Shown piece after piece: positions 56,912 to 64,000 of a DNA stretch of 64,000 bases. Where the stretch lies: the NCBI RefSeq assembly GCF_009192775.1, contig NZ_VTFX01000001.1, positions 186,001-250,000 on the forward strand, written 5' to 3'. The DNA is from Arthrobacter yangruifuii (GTDB taxonomy: Bacteria; Actinomycetota; Actinomycetes; Actinomycetales; Micrococcaceae). Both the position numbers and the translations under genes were made by a program. How positions within the stretch are numbered: position 1 is the first letter of the stretch; every line of letters begins with the position of its first letter. The notes beneath the pieces were generated by a model, which was not told the origin of the DNA, made no database searches, and worked only from the letters and a program-made list of their open reading frames with translations.

Positions 56912-58192
56912 ATGTCTGACGCATTGGCCCACGTAAATGACCTCGGCGCGTTTGTCAGCGCCTCCCCCTCCAGCTTCCACGCAGCCCGCGAAGGTGCACG
57001 CCGCCTCACGGAGGCAGGATTCACCGAAGTGCTGGAGACCGGGGATTTCCCCCGCTCGGCCGGAAAATTCTTTGTGGTGCGTGACGGTGCCTTCATCGCT
57101 TGGGTCACCCCGGACGCCGCCGGTCCCGCCACCGGTTTCTCGATCCTGGGCACCCACACGGACTCCCCGTCCTTCAAGCTCAAGCCGCGGCCCACCACGG
57201 GACGGTTGGGCTGGCTGCAGGCCGGCGTCGAGGTGTACGGCGGCCCGCTGCTGAACTCCTGGCTGGACCGGGAGCTGCAGCTTGCCGGGCGCATGGTCAC
57301 CCTGGACGGCGAGGAGCGGCTCGTGGAGACCGGCCCGCTGATGCGCTTCCCGCAGCTGGCCATCCACCTGGACCGGGCCGTGAACGAGGGCCTCAAACTG
57401 GACAAGCAGCAGCACATGAACCCGGTCTGGGGGCTGGGGGACCCCTCCACCTCGGACCTCATGGAGCTGCTGGCCGCGAAGGCCGGCCTGGCGCCGGAGC
57501 AGATCGGCGGATACGACATTGTTGCCGCCGACACCCAGGCGCCGCAGGTCTTCGGCGCCCAGGGCGAGTTCTTCGCCTCGGGGCGGCTGGATAACCTCTC
57601 CTCCGTCCACGCCGGTGTGGTCGCACTTATTGCCGCCGACGTCGCACCCACCGCACCGGTAGCCGTGCTCGCGGCCTTCGACCATGAAGAGGTGGGCAGC
57701 GGCAGCCGGTCCGGAGCCGCCGGGCCGTTCCTCGAAGACGTGCTGATGCGGATCAGTGACGGATTGGGTGCCACGACGTCGGAGCGCGCCCGGGCGCTGG
57801 CGGCATCCTTCTGCATTTCCGCCGACGTAGGCCATGCGGTCCACCCCAACTACGCGGAACGCCACGATCCCGCCAACCACCCGGTGCTCAACGGCGGGCC
57901 CCTGCTGAAGATCAACGCAAACCAGCGCTACACCACCGATGCGCCCGGCACGGCCCGCTGGGCGGCACTCTGCGCCGCCGCGGGGGTGCCGTACCAGGAA
58001 TTCGTGTCCCACAACTCCGTTCCCTGCGGTTCCACCATCGGCCCCCTGACCGCCACGCGGCTGGGGATCCGCACGGTTGACGTGGGGATTCCCGTGCTGT
58101 CCATGCACTCGGCCCGGGAAATGGCCGGGGTGGAGGATCCCCTGCGCCTGGCGGCCGTCGCTGAGCTGTTCTTCGCCAACGGTGCCGCCTGA
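56912..58192 (+). CDS. M18 family aminopeptidase
   Basis: The 426-residue metallopeptidase has the M18 sequence elements HTDSPSFKLKP (zinc His), ASGRLDNLSSV (bridging Asp), FDHEEVGS (catalytic Glu pair) and SMHSAREMAG (zinc His near the end). It removes N-terminal residues, preferring acidic ones in relatives. ATG 56912 starts MSDALAHVNDLGAFVSASPSSFHAA, the family N terminus; the longer frame to 56744 is not family-like. Confidence 0.95.
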   Translation: MSDALAHVNDLGAFVSASPSSFHAAREGARRLTEAGFTEVLETGDFPRSAGKFFVVRDGAFIAWVTPDAAGPATGFSILGTHTDSPSFKLKPRPTTGRLGWLQAGVEVYGGPLLNSWLDRELQLAGRMVTLDGEERLVETGPLMRFPQLAIHLDRAVNEGLKLDKQQHMNPVWGLGDPSTSDLMELLAAKAGLAPEQIGGYDIVAADTQAPQVFGAQGEFFASGRLDNLSSVHAGVVALIAADVAPTAPVAVLAAFDHEEVGSGSRSGAAGPFLEDVLMRISDGLGATTSERARALAASFCISADVGHAVHPNYAERHDPANHPVLNGGPLLKINANQRYTTDAPGTARWAALCAAAGVPYQEFVSHNSVPCGSTIGPLTATRLGIRTVDVGIPVLSMHSAREMAGVEDPLRLAAVAELFFANGAA

Positions 58193-58260
58193 ACCCTGCT
58201 GCGGAGTCCTTCACAGCCGGCACGGATGCCGGCGTGTCAATCCGGGCTTCGGAAATCGGA

Positions 58261-58266
58261 TAGGAT
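58261..58266 (+). promoter_or_regulatory. Possible -10 element of the rpsF operon
   Basis: TAGGAT lies about 140 bases upstream of rpsF and fits the actinobacterial -10 pattern. No convincing -35 is at 17-18 bases, so it is a weak call. Confidence 0.35.
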
Positions 58267-58350
58267 AAGAAAGTCTGTGCTGTCGGCTTAGGTCGGCAGA
58301 TTCCCCCCGCTGCGGATCAGCTGCATGCCGAGGGGAGACAACGCAAAAGA

Positions 58351-58395
58351 ACCTCCTGTTACGGAAATACCGTGACCGTACAGCCCAAAGGAGGT
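58351..58395 (+). promoter_or_regulatory. rpsF leader hairpin that masks the ribosome-binding site
   Basis: ACCTCCT (58351-58357) is exactly complementary to AGGAGGT (58389-58395), which is the rpsF ribosome site. A second stem, GTTACGG with CCGTGAC (58358-58364 with 58370-58376), sits inside it. The fold would hide the ribosome site in a stem. S6:S18-binding leaders are known upstream of rpsF in many bacteria; the match to that consensus was not tested. Confidence 0.55.
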
Positions 58396-58405
58396 GGGTT
58401 CACAA

Positions 58406-58762
58406 ATGCGTGCTTATGAACTGATGGTAATCATCGACCCCGAGGTCGAAGAGCGTACCGTCGAGCCTTCGCTCGACAAGTTCCTCAATGTTGTCCGCAA
58501 CGATGGTGGAACCATCGACAAGGTAGACATCTGGGGCCGTCGTCGACTGGCCTACGAAATCCAGAAAAAGACTGAAGGCATCTACGCGGTGGTTAACTTC
58601 ACCGGTACGCCTGCAGCAGCAGCTGAGCTTGATCGCCAGCTGAGCCTCAATGAGACCATCATGCGCACCAAGATCATCCGCCCTGAAGAGCAGAAGATCT
58701 CGAAGAAGGATGCCAAGAAGGCCGCCAAGAAGGACGCCGCTGCAAAGGTTTCCGCAGAGTAA
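58406..58762 (+). CDS. rpsF: 30S ribosomal protein S6
   Basis: The 118-residue protein starts [23 protein letters not shown] at ATG 58406 after AAAGGAGGTGGG, and has the S6 core [24 protein letters not shown]. The C terminus carries a Lys/Ala/Asp-rich extension. It forms a complex with S18, encoded downstream. First gene of rpsF-ssb-rpsR-rplI. Confidence 0.98.
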   Translation: MRAYELMVIIDPEVEERTVEPSLDKFLNVVRNDGGTIDKVDIWGRRRLAYEIQKKTEGIYAVVNFTGTPAAAAELDRQLSLNETIMRTKIIRPEEQKISKKDAKKAAKKDAAAKVSAE

Positions 58763-58797
58763 TTTCGGACAACCCGTACTGATATCAGGAGGCTTTC

Positions 58798-59364
58798 ATG
58801 GCAGGCGAGACAACAATCACCGTCGTCGGTAACCTAACCAACGACCCGGAACTGCGGTTCACTCCGTCCGGTTCGGCAGTGGCGAACTTCACCATTGCTT
58901 CAACCCCCCGGACCTTCGACCGTCAGTCCAACGAGTGGAAGGACGGCGAAACGCTGTTCCTCCGCGCGTCTGTCTGGCGTGAAGCTGCTGAAAACGTCGC
59001 CGAGTCCCTCACCAAGGGAACCCGCGTAGTTTGCCAGGGCCGCCTGAAGTCGCGTTCGTACGAAACCAAAGAGGGCGAAAAGCGCACCGTCATGGAGCTT
59101 GAGGTCGACGAAATCGGCCCCTCGCTCCGTTATGCCTCTGCCAAGGTCACCCGCACCCAGCGCTCCGGCGGTGGCGGCGGCGGCTTCGGCGGTAACAACG
59201 GCGGCGGTGGCGGCGGCTTCGGCGGCAATTCCAACTCCGGTTGGGGCGGCGGCCAGCAGCAGCAGACGCAGTCCGCACCGGCTGACGATCCCTGGGGCGC
59301 CCCTGCGGGCGGCAACTCCGGTGGATGGGGCAGCGGCCCGGATTCCAACGATCCGCCCTTCTAA
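58798..59364 (+). CDS. ssb: Single-stranded DNA-binding protein
   Basis: The 188-residue protein has the OB-fold start [21 protein letters not shown] and [15 protein letters not shown] long Gly/Asn/Gln-rich linker (about 120-165) follows, and the acidic tail ends SNDPPF, the conserved partner-binding tip. It lies between rpsF and rpsR as in most bacteria and coats unwound DNA. Confidence 0.97.
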   Translation: MAGETTITVVGNLTNDPELRFTPSGSAVANFTIASTPRTFDRQSNEWKDGETLFLRASVWREAAENVAESLTKGTRVVCQGRLKSRSYETKEGEKRTVMELEVDEIGPSLRYASAKVTRTQRSGGGGGGFGGNNGGGGGGFGGNSNSGWGGGQQQQTQSAPADDPWGAPAGGNSGGWGSGPDSNDPPF

Positions 59365-59514
59365 ACCTCTTCATTCGAGGAGCGGCTACCTCCTTTACGG
59401 AGCAGCGGCCCTTCACCCGGCGTCTTCGGACGCCATCCTCAGACGGCAACCGCCGTCGAGCCCATCCCGTGGAAAATGTATCCACGGGCTCCACTAGACA
59501 TAAGGAGCTCCACG

Positions 59515-59754
59515 ATGGCTAAGGCTGAACTTCGCAAGCCCAAACCAAAGTCCAATCCCTTGAAGGCCGCTGACATCACTGTCATCGACTACAAGGACGT
59601 AGCATTGCTGCGCAAGTTCATTTCCGACCGCGGAAAGATCCGCGCCCGTCGCGTAACTGGCGTATCCGTGCAGGAACAGCGCAAGATCGCCCAGGCAATC
59701 AAGAATGCCCGCGAAGTTGCTCTCCTGCCGTACTCCGGCGCTGGCCGCGGCTAA
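59515..59754 (+). CDS. rpsR: 30S ribosomal protein S18
   Basis: The 79-residue protein begins [20 protein letters not shown] and has [18 protein letters not shown] and [29 protein letters not shown]. No cysteines are present, so it is the zinc-free form. ATG 59515 follows AAGGAGCTCCACG. Confidence 0.98.
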   Translation: MAKAELRKPKPKSNPLKAADITVIDYKDVALLRKFISDRGKIRARRVTGVSVQEQRKIAQAIKNAREVALLPYSGAGRG

Positions 59755-59772
59755 AGGAAAGGAACCTAATTC

Positions 59773-60222
59773 ATGGCAAAGCTCATTCTGACCCACGAAG
59801 TAACCGGTCTCGGCGCTGCCGGCGACGTCATCGAGGTTAAGGACGGTTACGCACGTAACTACCTCCTGCCCCGCGGCTTCGCTCTGACCTGGACCAAGGG
59901 TGGCGAGAAGCAGGTTGAGTCCATCAAGGCTGCCCGCGCTGCCCGCGAGCACGCTTCCTTGGAAGATGCTCAGAAGCAGGCTGCTGCTCTCTCCGCCAAG
60001 CCGGTCAAGCTGACCGTCAAGGCCGGCGAGTCCGGACGCCTCTTCGGTACCGTCAAGCCCGGCGACGTTGCCGCTGCTGTCGAAGCCGCCGGTCTCGGCG
60101 CCATCGACAAGCGCAAGGTTGAACTGCCGACACACATCAAGTCGGTTGGTTCCTTCCAGGCCAACGTCCGCCTGCACAACGACGTTGCAGCCGTCATCGA
60201 CCTCGAGGTCGTTGCAGGCTAA
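59773..60222 (+). CDS. rplI: 50S ribosomal protein L9
   Basis: The 149-residue protein starts [36 protein letters not shown], a diagnostic L9 N-terminal domain, then a long connecting helix and a C-terminal domain ending [11 protein letters not shown]. It ends the rpsF operon; a terminator follows. Confidence 0.98.
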   Translation: MAKLILTHEVTGLGAAGDVIEVKDGYARNYLLPRGFALTWTKGGEKQVESIKAARAAREHASLEDAQKQAAALSAKPVKLTVKAGESGRLFGTVKPGDVAAAVEAAGLGAIDKRKVELPTHIKSVGSFQANVRLHNDVAAVIDLEVVAG

Positions 60223-60243
60223 CGTCTGACGCAGACACGCAAC

Positions 60244-60278
60244 AGCACCTTCCGGCCTTCGGTCCGGGGGGTGCTTTT
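60244..60278 (+). terminator. Terminator after rplI
   Basis: AGCACC pairs with GGTGCT, with an inner GC stem and a TTCG loop region; TTTTGT follows. Confidence 0.8.
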
Positions 60279-60326
60279 GTGTGTCCCGTGCATGTTCCGG
60301 CGGCTGCAGCGTCGGCCCCGGACACG

Positions 60327-60596
60327 CAATCCACAGACTCGGGACCGGGATTGTGGATATCCGGAGGGCCAGGTGTGGATTTCGCCACCCTTAGGCGTGT
60401 TTTTGCCGCCTGTCAACACGGCGCCAAGGGCCGGGCGTGGCGGAAAAATACTTTGTTTGCACAGGTGTGGACAAGCATTTGCCCTAGTCAGAGCCGTATT
60501 TGTGGAAAAACCCAAGATTTATCCACATGCTTATACCCAGCCTGTGCACAAGACACGCCGCGTTATCCACATACTGTCCACAGGAGCTGTGGATAA
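60327..60596. promoter_or_regulatory. DnaA-box cluster upstream of dnaB
   Basis: No gene lies between the rplI terminator and dnaB (about 510 bases). Boxes on both strands include CAATCCACA (60327), TGTGGATAT (60352), TGTGGATTT (60374), TGTGGACAA (60466-60474), TGTGGAAAA (60501), perfect TTATCCACA (60519-60527, 60563-60571), CTGTCCACA (60574) and TGTGGATAA (60588-60596). Three are perfect TTATCCACA-type and one is a perfect TTGTCCACA-type. The last five lie within 100 bases, about 190 bases before the dnaB start. Binding by DnaA is inferred from sequence. Confidence 0.75.
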
Positions 60597-60789
60597 CGCG
60601 TTTGTCGGCAGGGCGCGGGGGGCATACGGTTGCGGTGAATCCCTTCTTCAGACGCATGCCAGCCGGTAGAGGATCCGTCAGCACCGCCGCCGCCGATCCG
60701 GCCGAAAGTCAGTGCGGGCTGATAGAGATAGACCAGCCCTCCGGCAGGGCAGGGATCGAAACGTCTTAGCCTTTATGGAAAGGGTCACA

Positions 60790-62172
60790 GTGTCGCTCAC
60801 GCATACGGACTCCCCGGCATCAACATCAGGTCCGGACTTCGCGAGGACACCGCCCCAGGACCTGGTGGCCGAACAATCGGTATTGGGCGGCATGATGCTG
60901 TCCAAGGATGCCATCGCGGACTGCGTGGAGGTCCTGCGCGGCATCGACTTCTACCGTCCGGCCCATGAGGCCATCTACGAGGCGATCATTGACCTCTACG
61001 GCCGCGGTGAACCGGCCGACGCCGTCACCGTGTCGGATGAGCTCACCAAGCGCGGCGAGATCGGCCGCATCGGCGGCCCGGCGTACCTGCACACCCTGAT
61101 CCAGTCGGTACCCACCGCGGCCAATGCCGGATTCTATGCCGAGATTGTGCGCGAACGGGCCGTCCTGCGCCGCCTGGTCGGTGCCGGAACGAAGATCGTC
61201 CAGCTGGGCTACTCCAATGAAGGCATGGAGGTGGATGACATTGTCAACGCCGCCCAGGCCGAGATCTATGCGGTGGCCGAGCGCCGGACGGCGGAAGACT
61301 ACGTTCCGCTGAAGGACATCATCGAGGGCACCGTGGATGAGATCGAATCCGCAGGCCACCGCGGGGAAGGAATGACCGGCGTTCCCACCGGCTTCTACGA
61401 ACTCGACGAGCTCACCCAGGGCCTGCACCCCGGCCAGATGATTGTTATCGCCGCCCGTCCCGCCGTCGGTAAGTCCACCTTTGCCCTGGACTTCGCCCGC
61501 TCGGCCGCCATCAAGAACAACATGACCACCGTCTTCTTCTCGCTGGAAATGGGCCGCAACGAAATTGCGATGCGCCTGCTCTCCGCGGAGGCGACCATCG
61601 GCCTCCAGGACCTGCGCAAGGGCACCATCAAGGATGAACAGTGGGGCAAGATCGCCACCACCATGGGCCGGATGAACGACGCACCGCTGTTTATCGATGA
61701 CAGCCCCAATATGTCCCTGATGGAAATCCGCGCCAAGTGCCGGCGTCTGAAGCAGCGTCATGACCTCAAGCTCGTGGTGCTGGACTACCTGCAGCTGATG
61801 TCCTCGGGCAAGCGCGTGGAATCCCGCCAGCAGGAAGTGTCCGAGTTCTCGCGTGCCCTGAAGCTGCTGGCGAAGGAACTCGAAGTGCCCGTCATCGCGT
61901 TGTCTCAGCTGAACCGTGGCTCCGAGCAGCGTACGGACAAGAAGCCGATGGTTTCGGATCTGCGTGAATCCGGCTCGATCGAGCAGGACGCGGACATGGT
62001 GATCCTGCTGCACCGCGAGGACATCTATGACAAGGAGTCCCCGCGCGCCGGCGAGGCCGACGTGATTGTGGCCAAGCACCGTAACGGTCCCACCAAGACC
62101 ATCGTGGTGGGTTTCCAGGGCCATTACTCGCGCTTCTCGAACATGGCTGTCGAAGGCGGCAGCGGCTTCTAG
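60790..62172 (+). CDS. dnaB: Replicative DNA helicase DnaB
   Basis: The 460-residue hexameric helicase has an N-terminal domain (PPQDLVAEQSVLGGMMLS) and a RecA-like motor: Walker A AARPAVGKSTFALDFAR, Walker B KLVVLDYLQLM and the PVIALSQLNRG sensor. RQQEVSEFSRALKLLAKEL follows the Walker B region. There is no intein, unlike the M. tuberculosis gene. GTG 60790, preceded by GGAAAGGG, gives MSLTHTDSP; the in-frame ATG at 60775 lacks a ribosome site. The partner loader DciA is encoded at 12570-13109. Confidence 0.96.
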   Translation: MSLTHTDSPASTSGPDFARTPPQDLVAEQSVLGGMMLSKDAIADCVEVLRGIDFYRPAHEAIYEAIIDLYGRGEPADAVTVSDELTKRGEIGRIGGPAYLHTLIQSVPTAANAGFYAEIVRERAVLRRLVGAGTKIVQLGYSNEGMEVDDIVNAAQAEIYAVAERRTAEDYVPLKDIIEGTVDEIESAGHRGEGMTGVPTGFYELDELTQGLHPGQMIVIAARPAVGKSTFALDFARSAAIKNNMTTVFFSLEMGRNEIAMRLLSAEATIGLQDLRKGTIKDEQWGKIATTMGRMNDAPLFIDDSPNMSLMEIRAKCRRLKQRHDLKLVVLDYLQLMSSGKRVESRQQEVSEFSRALKLLAKELEVPVIALSQLNRGSEQRTDKKPMVSDLRESGSIEQDADMVILLHREDIYDKESPRAGEADVIVAKHRNGPTKTIVVGFQGHYSRFSNMAVEGGSGF

Positions 62173-62231
62173 CCGTCTCCCGCTGCGCCGCCTACCCTTT
62201 TCAGTTCCACCACCACAGCAGGAGATCCGCC

Positions 62232-62849
62232 GTGCCCAAGTCCAAGCCCCGCAAGAAGGCCGTTTCCAAGAAAAAGCAGGCCCGCCGGGCCGAGCATGAG
62301 ATCAACGCCATGCTGAGCGGAGAGACCGCCTATTTCAGTGATGAGGCCGAGGCGCTGCTGACTTCGCGCGGCTGGATCAGCGAGCGGGACCAGCCCGGCG
62401 GACCTGACCAGGGCGACGCCTGGTACTGGATGCCCTCCCAGCTGCCTGCCTACCTGGAGGAAGGCGAGCCGGTTCCCACGTCCATCTATCCGTCCTCCGA
62501 CAGCACCTTCGTCAGCCAGCTGGCGACGCCGGACGGTTCCGTTCCCCCGGAGGCGCAGACGGAGTACGACTCCCTGGACGGACTCGAGGCGGATCTCGAC
62601 CGGCTGGAGGCCTACCGGGTCCCCGATGGCGCCTGGACGGTCCTCAACGGCGGGCCGTCGGACGAGGAAACGCCGGAGGACCTCATCAACTCCGTGGCGG
62701 AGGAGTGGGAGCTCATTGCCGAGCTCATCCACTTCCCGTACAGCGATGAGGGTCCGCGCTCCTTTGCCGCCGTGGAACAGGCCGTGCAGGACGGCCGGCT
62801 CACCGAGTATGCCTACCGTTCGGTCCTGGCCGGCCGCAGCGGCCGGTAA
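62232..62849 (+). CDS. Hypothetical acidic protein after dnaB
   Basis: The 205-residue protein starts with a strongly basic segment (MPKSKPRKKAVSKKKQARRA) and is otherwise acidic with Trp- and Tyr-rich stretches (DAWYWMPSQLPAYLEEGE; EEWELIAELIHFPYS). No family recognised. GTG 62232 with AGGAGATCCGCC upstream. Followed by a terminator shared with the convergent permease. Confidence 0.8.
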   Translation: MPKSKPRKKAVSKKKQARRAEHEINAMLSGETAYFSDEAEALLTSRGWISERDQPGGPDQGDAWYWMPSQLPAYLEEGEPVPTSIYPSSDSTFVSQLATPDGSVPPEAQTEYDSLDGLEADLDRLEAYRVPDGAWTVLNGGPSDEETPEDLINSVAEEWELIAELIHFPYSDEGPRSFAAVEQAVQDGRLTEYAYRSVLAGRSGR

Positions 62850-62870
62850 CGGCGCGGCGCTAGGAAACTA

Positions 62871-62910
62871 CGGCGCATCCGGAGCGGGATACCCCGTTCC
62901 GGATGCGCCG
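62871..62910. terminator. Bidirectional terminator between convergent genes
   Basis: An 18-bp stem (62871-62888 with 62893-62910, one G-U) with a 4-base loop. Confidence 0.85.
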
Positions 62911-62918
62911 AGCTGTAT

Positions 62919-64000
62919 CTAGCCCCGGGTGTTCGCGCCGGGGCCGCCTGCGGGCTCCCCGTTGGCGTCATGGCTGGAGACAAGCTGCCACGGCACGCTG
63001 GCAACCATGGTTGCCGGCTCGAAGTGCAGCCGGGCCTTGATCCGCAGGGCTGTCTGGTTGTGCAGCAGCTGCTCCCACCATCGCCCCACCACATACTCGG
63101 GGATGTACACCACGAACAGCTCGCGCGGGGCGTTGCGGCGGGCCTCGCGCAGGTATGCCAGCACCGGGGAGATGGTTTCGCGGTAGGGCGAGGACAGGAC
63201 CGTCAGGGGCACCGGGATCTCCAGGCGGTCCCATTCGGCCAGCGTGCGCCGGGTCTCCTCCGGGTCGATGTCCACGGTGATGGCATTGAGGCTGGACGGA
63301 CGGGAAGCGCGGGCGTAGGCGATGGCCCGCAGCGCCGGCTTGTGGATCTGGGAAATCAGGATCACGGCGTTGACCCGGGAGGGCAGGGCCAGGCCGTGCT
63401 CGTCCGCCTTGAGCGCCAGCTCCCGCGCGACGGTGTCATAGTGGACGCGGATGCTGTACATGATCACGTAGAGGACGGCCATGGCAAGCAGGGCAATCCA
63501 GGCGCCGTGCAGGAACTTGGTGATGATCACGATCAACAGCACCAGGGCCGTCATTCCGAACCCGAGGGCGTTGATGGCCCGTGAGCGCTGCATCCGGCGT
63601 CGTGCGTCCTTGTCCCGCTCGATGCGCAGCTTGCCCGTCCAGTGCCGGATCATGCCCAGCTGGCTGGCAGTGAAGGAGACGAACACTCCCACGATGTAGA
63701 GCTGGATCAGCCGGGTGACGTCCGCATCGAAGGCCGCAATCAACACCAGGGCGCCCAGGCCCAGGGAGATAATGCCGTTGCTGAAGGCCAGCCGGTCCCC
63801 GCGGGTGCGCATCTGGCGCGGCAGGTATCCGTCCTTGGCCAGGATGGAGCCGAGCACCGGGAAGCCGTTGAATGCGGTGTTGGAGGCGAAGACCAGGATG
63901 AGTCCGGTGGAAGCCACCACAATGTAGAAGAAAATGCTGCCGCCGCCGAAGATGGTCTCGGCCAGCTGGCTGATGACCGGGTGCTGGATATAGTCCTCGC
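62919..64000 (-). CDS. APC-family amino acid permease with C-terminal UspA-like domain, partial
   Basis: The frame is open to the window edge; 359 residues of the C-terminal part are visible. The first visible residues (EDYIQHPVISQLAETIFGG) and helices such as FYIVVASTGLILVFASNTAFNGFPVLG belong to an APC-type permease. After the last helices, a soluble part of about 180 residues (VNAVILISQIHKPALRAIAYA ...) resembles universal-stress domains found on some actinobacterial permeases. The N-terminal half lies beyond 64000. Substrate is not readable. Confidence 0.85.
   Translation of the reverse strand, partial: EDYIQHPVISQLAETIFGGGSIFFYIVVASTGLILVFASNTAFNGFPVLGSILAKDGYLPRQMRTRGDRLAFSNGIISLGLGALVLIAAFDADVTRLIQLYIVGVFVSFTASQLGMIRHWTGKLRIERDKDARRRMQRSRAINALGFGMTALVLLIVIITKFLHGAWIALLAMAVLYVIMYSIRVHYDTVARELALKADEHGLALPSRVNAVILISQIHKPALRAIAYARASRPSSLNAITVDIDPEETRRTLAEWDRLEIPVPLTVLSSPYRETISPVLAYLREARRNAPRELFVVYIPEYVVGRWWEQLLHNQTALRIKARLHFEPATMVASVPWQLVSSHDANGEPAGGPGANTRG

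Noticed and set aside
60790-62172. Intein in DnaB
   Set aside because: The helicase motor motifs are contiguous and the length (460) is that of an intein-free protein.

Overview
This window is the replication-origin region of a high-GC Gram-positive chromosome, most like an Arthrobacter-type member of the Micrococcaceae. The evidence is the classical actinobacterial order (pknB-trpG-srtE-crgA ... gyrA-gyrB-dciA-recF-dnaN-oriC-dnaA-rpmH-rnpA-yidD-yidC-khpB-rsmG-parA-parB-cwlM-trxA-trxB-murJ-nudix-pcnA), the mycothiol-type glycosyltransferase MshA next to inositol-phosphate synthase, frequent GTG starts and strongly GC-biased third codon positions. The genus is an inference from gene order and protein appearance, not from a database search.

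Layout. 1-6.9 kb: tail of a PASTA-domain Ser/Thr kinase, glutamine amidotransferase, sortase E, CrgA, rhomboid protease, cyclophilin, a hendecad-repeat membrane protein, an EamA transporter, then tRNA-Ala, a 39-residue DLW-39-type gene and tRNA-Ile. 7-17.6 kb: DUF3566 protein, gyrA, gyrB, dciA, recF, dnaN, oriC and dnaA, all on the minus strand. 18-24.2 kb: rpmH, rnpA, yidD, yidC, khpB, rsmG, parA and parB, all on the plus strand. 24.2-28.6 kb: a 4.4-kb stretch with no believable gene but seven copies of the ParB centromere site parS. 28.6-35.3 kb: cwlM, trxA, trxB, a kinase-N-lobe/discoidin-like membrane protein, murJ and a Nudix hydrolase. 35.4-43 kb: pcnA, a histidine phosphatase, two uncertain small ORFs, mshA, fhs and ino1. 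43-48.5 kb: a tightly packed envelope-type operon (GT87, FemAB, FAD oxidoreductase) and a secreted-domain protein. 48.6-58.2 kb: a monooxygenase-fold protein, ABC-F ATPase, MFS transporter, two ABC-2 exporter systems and an M18 aminopeptidase. 58.3-64 kb: rpsF-ssb-rpsR-rplI, dnaB, a hypothetical protein and the end of an APC permease.

How the genes work together. DnaA, DnaN, RecF, DciA, DnaB, gyrase and SSB form a nearly complete initiation and elongation set. Four groups of DnaA boxes are visible: between dnaN and dnaA, upstream of dnaA, between crgA and the rhomboid gene (2.39-2.61 kb), and directly upstream of dnaB (60.33-60.60 kb). ParA and ParB act on the parS array for origin segregation. 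The PknB fragment, the degenerate amidase CwlM, the half-kinase membrane protein and MurJ together suggest the PknB-controlled peptidoglycan-precursor switch known from mycobacteria.

The strongest candidates for something under-described are the parS-studded gene desert, the extra DnaA-box clusters (especially the one at dnaB), the eight-fold 11-residue repeat protein, and a separate half-pseudokinase/discoidin protein beside murJ.
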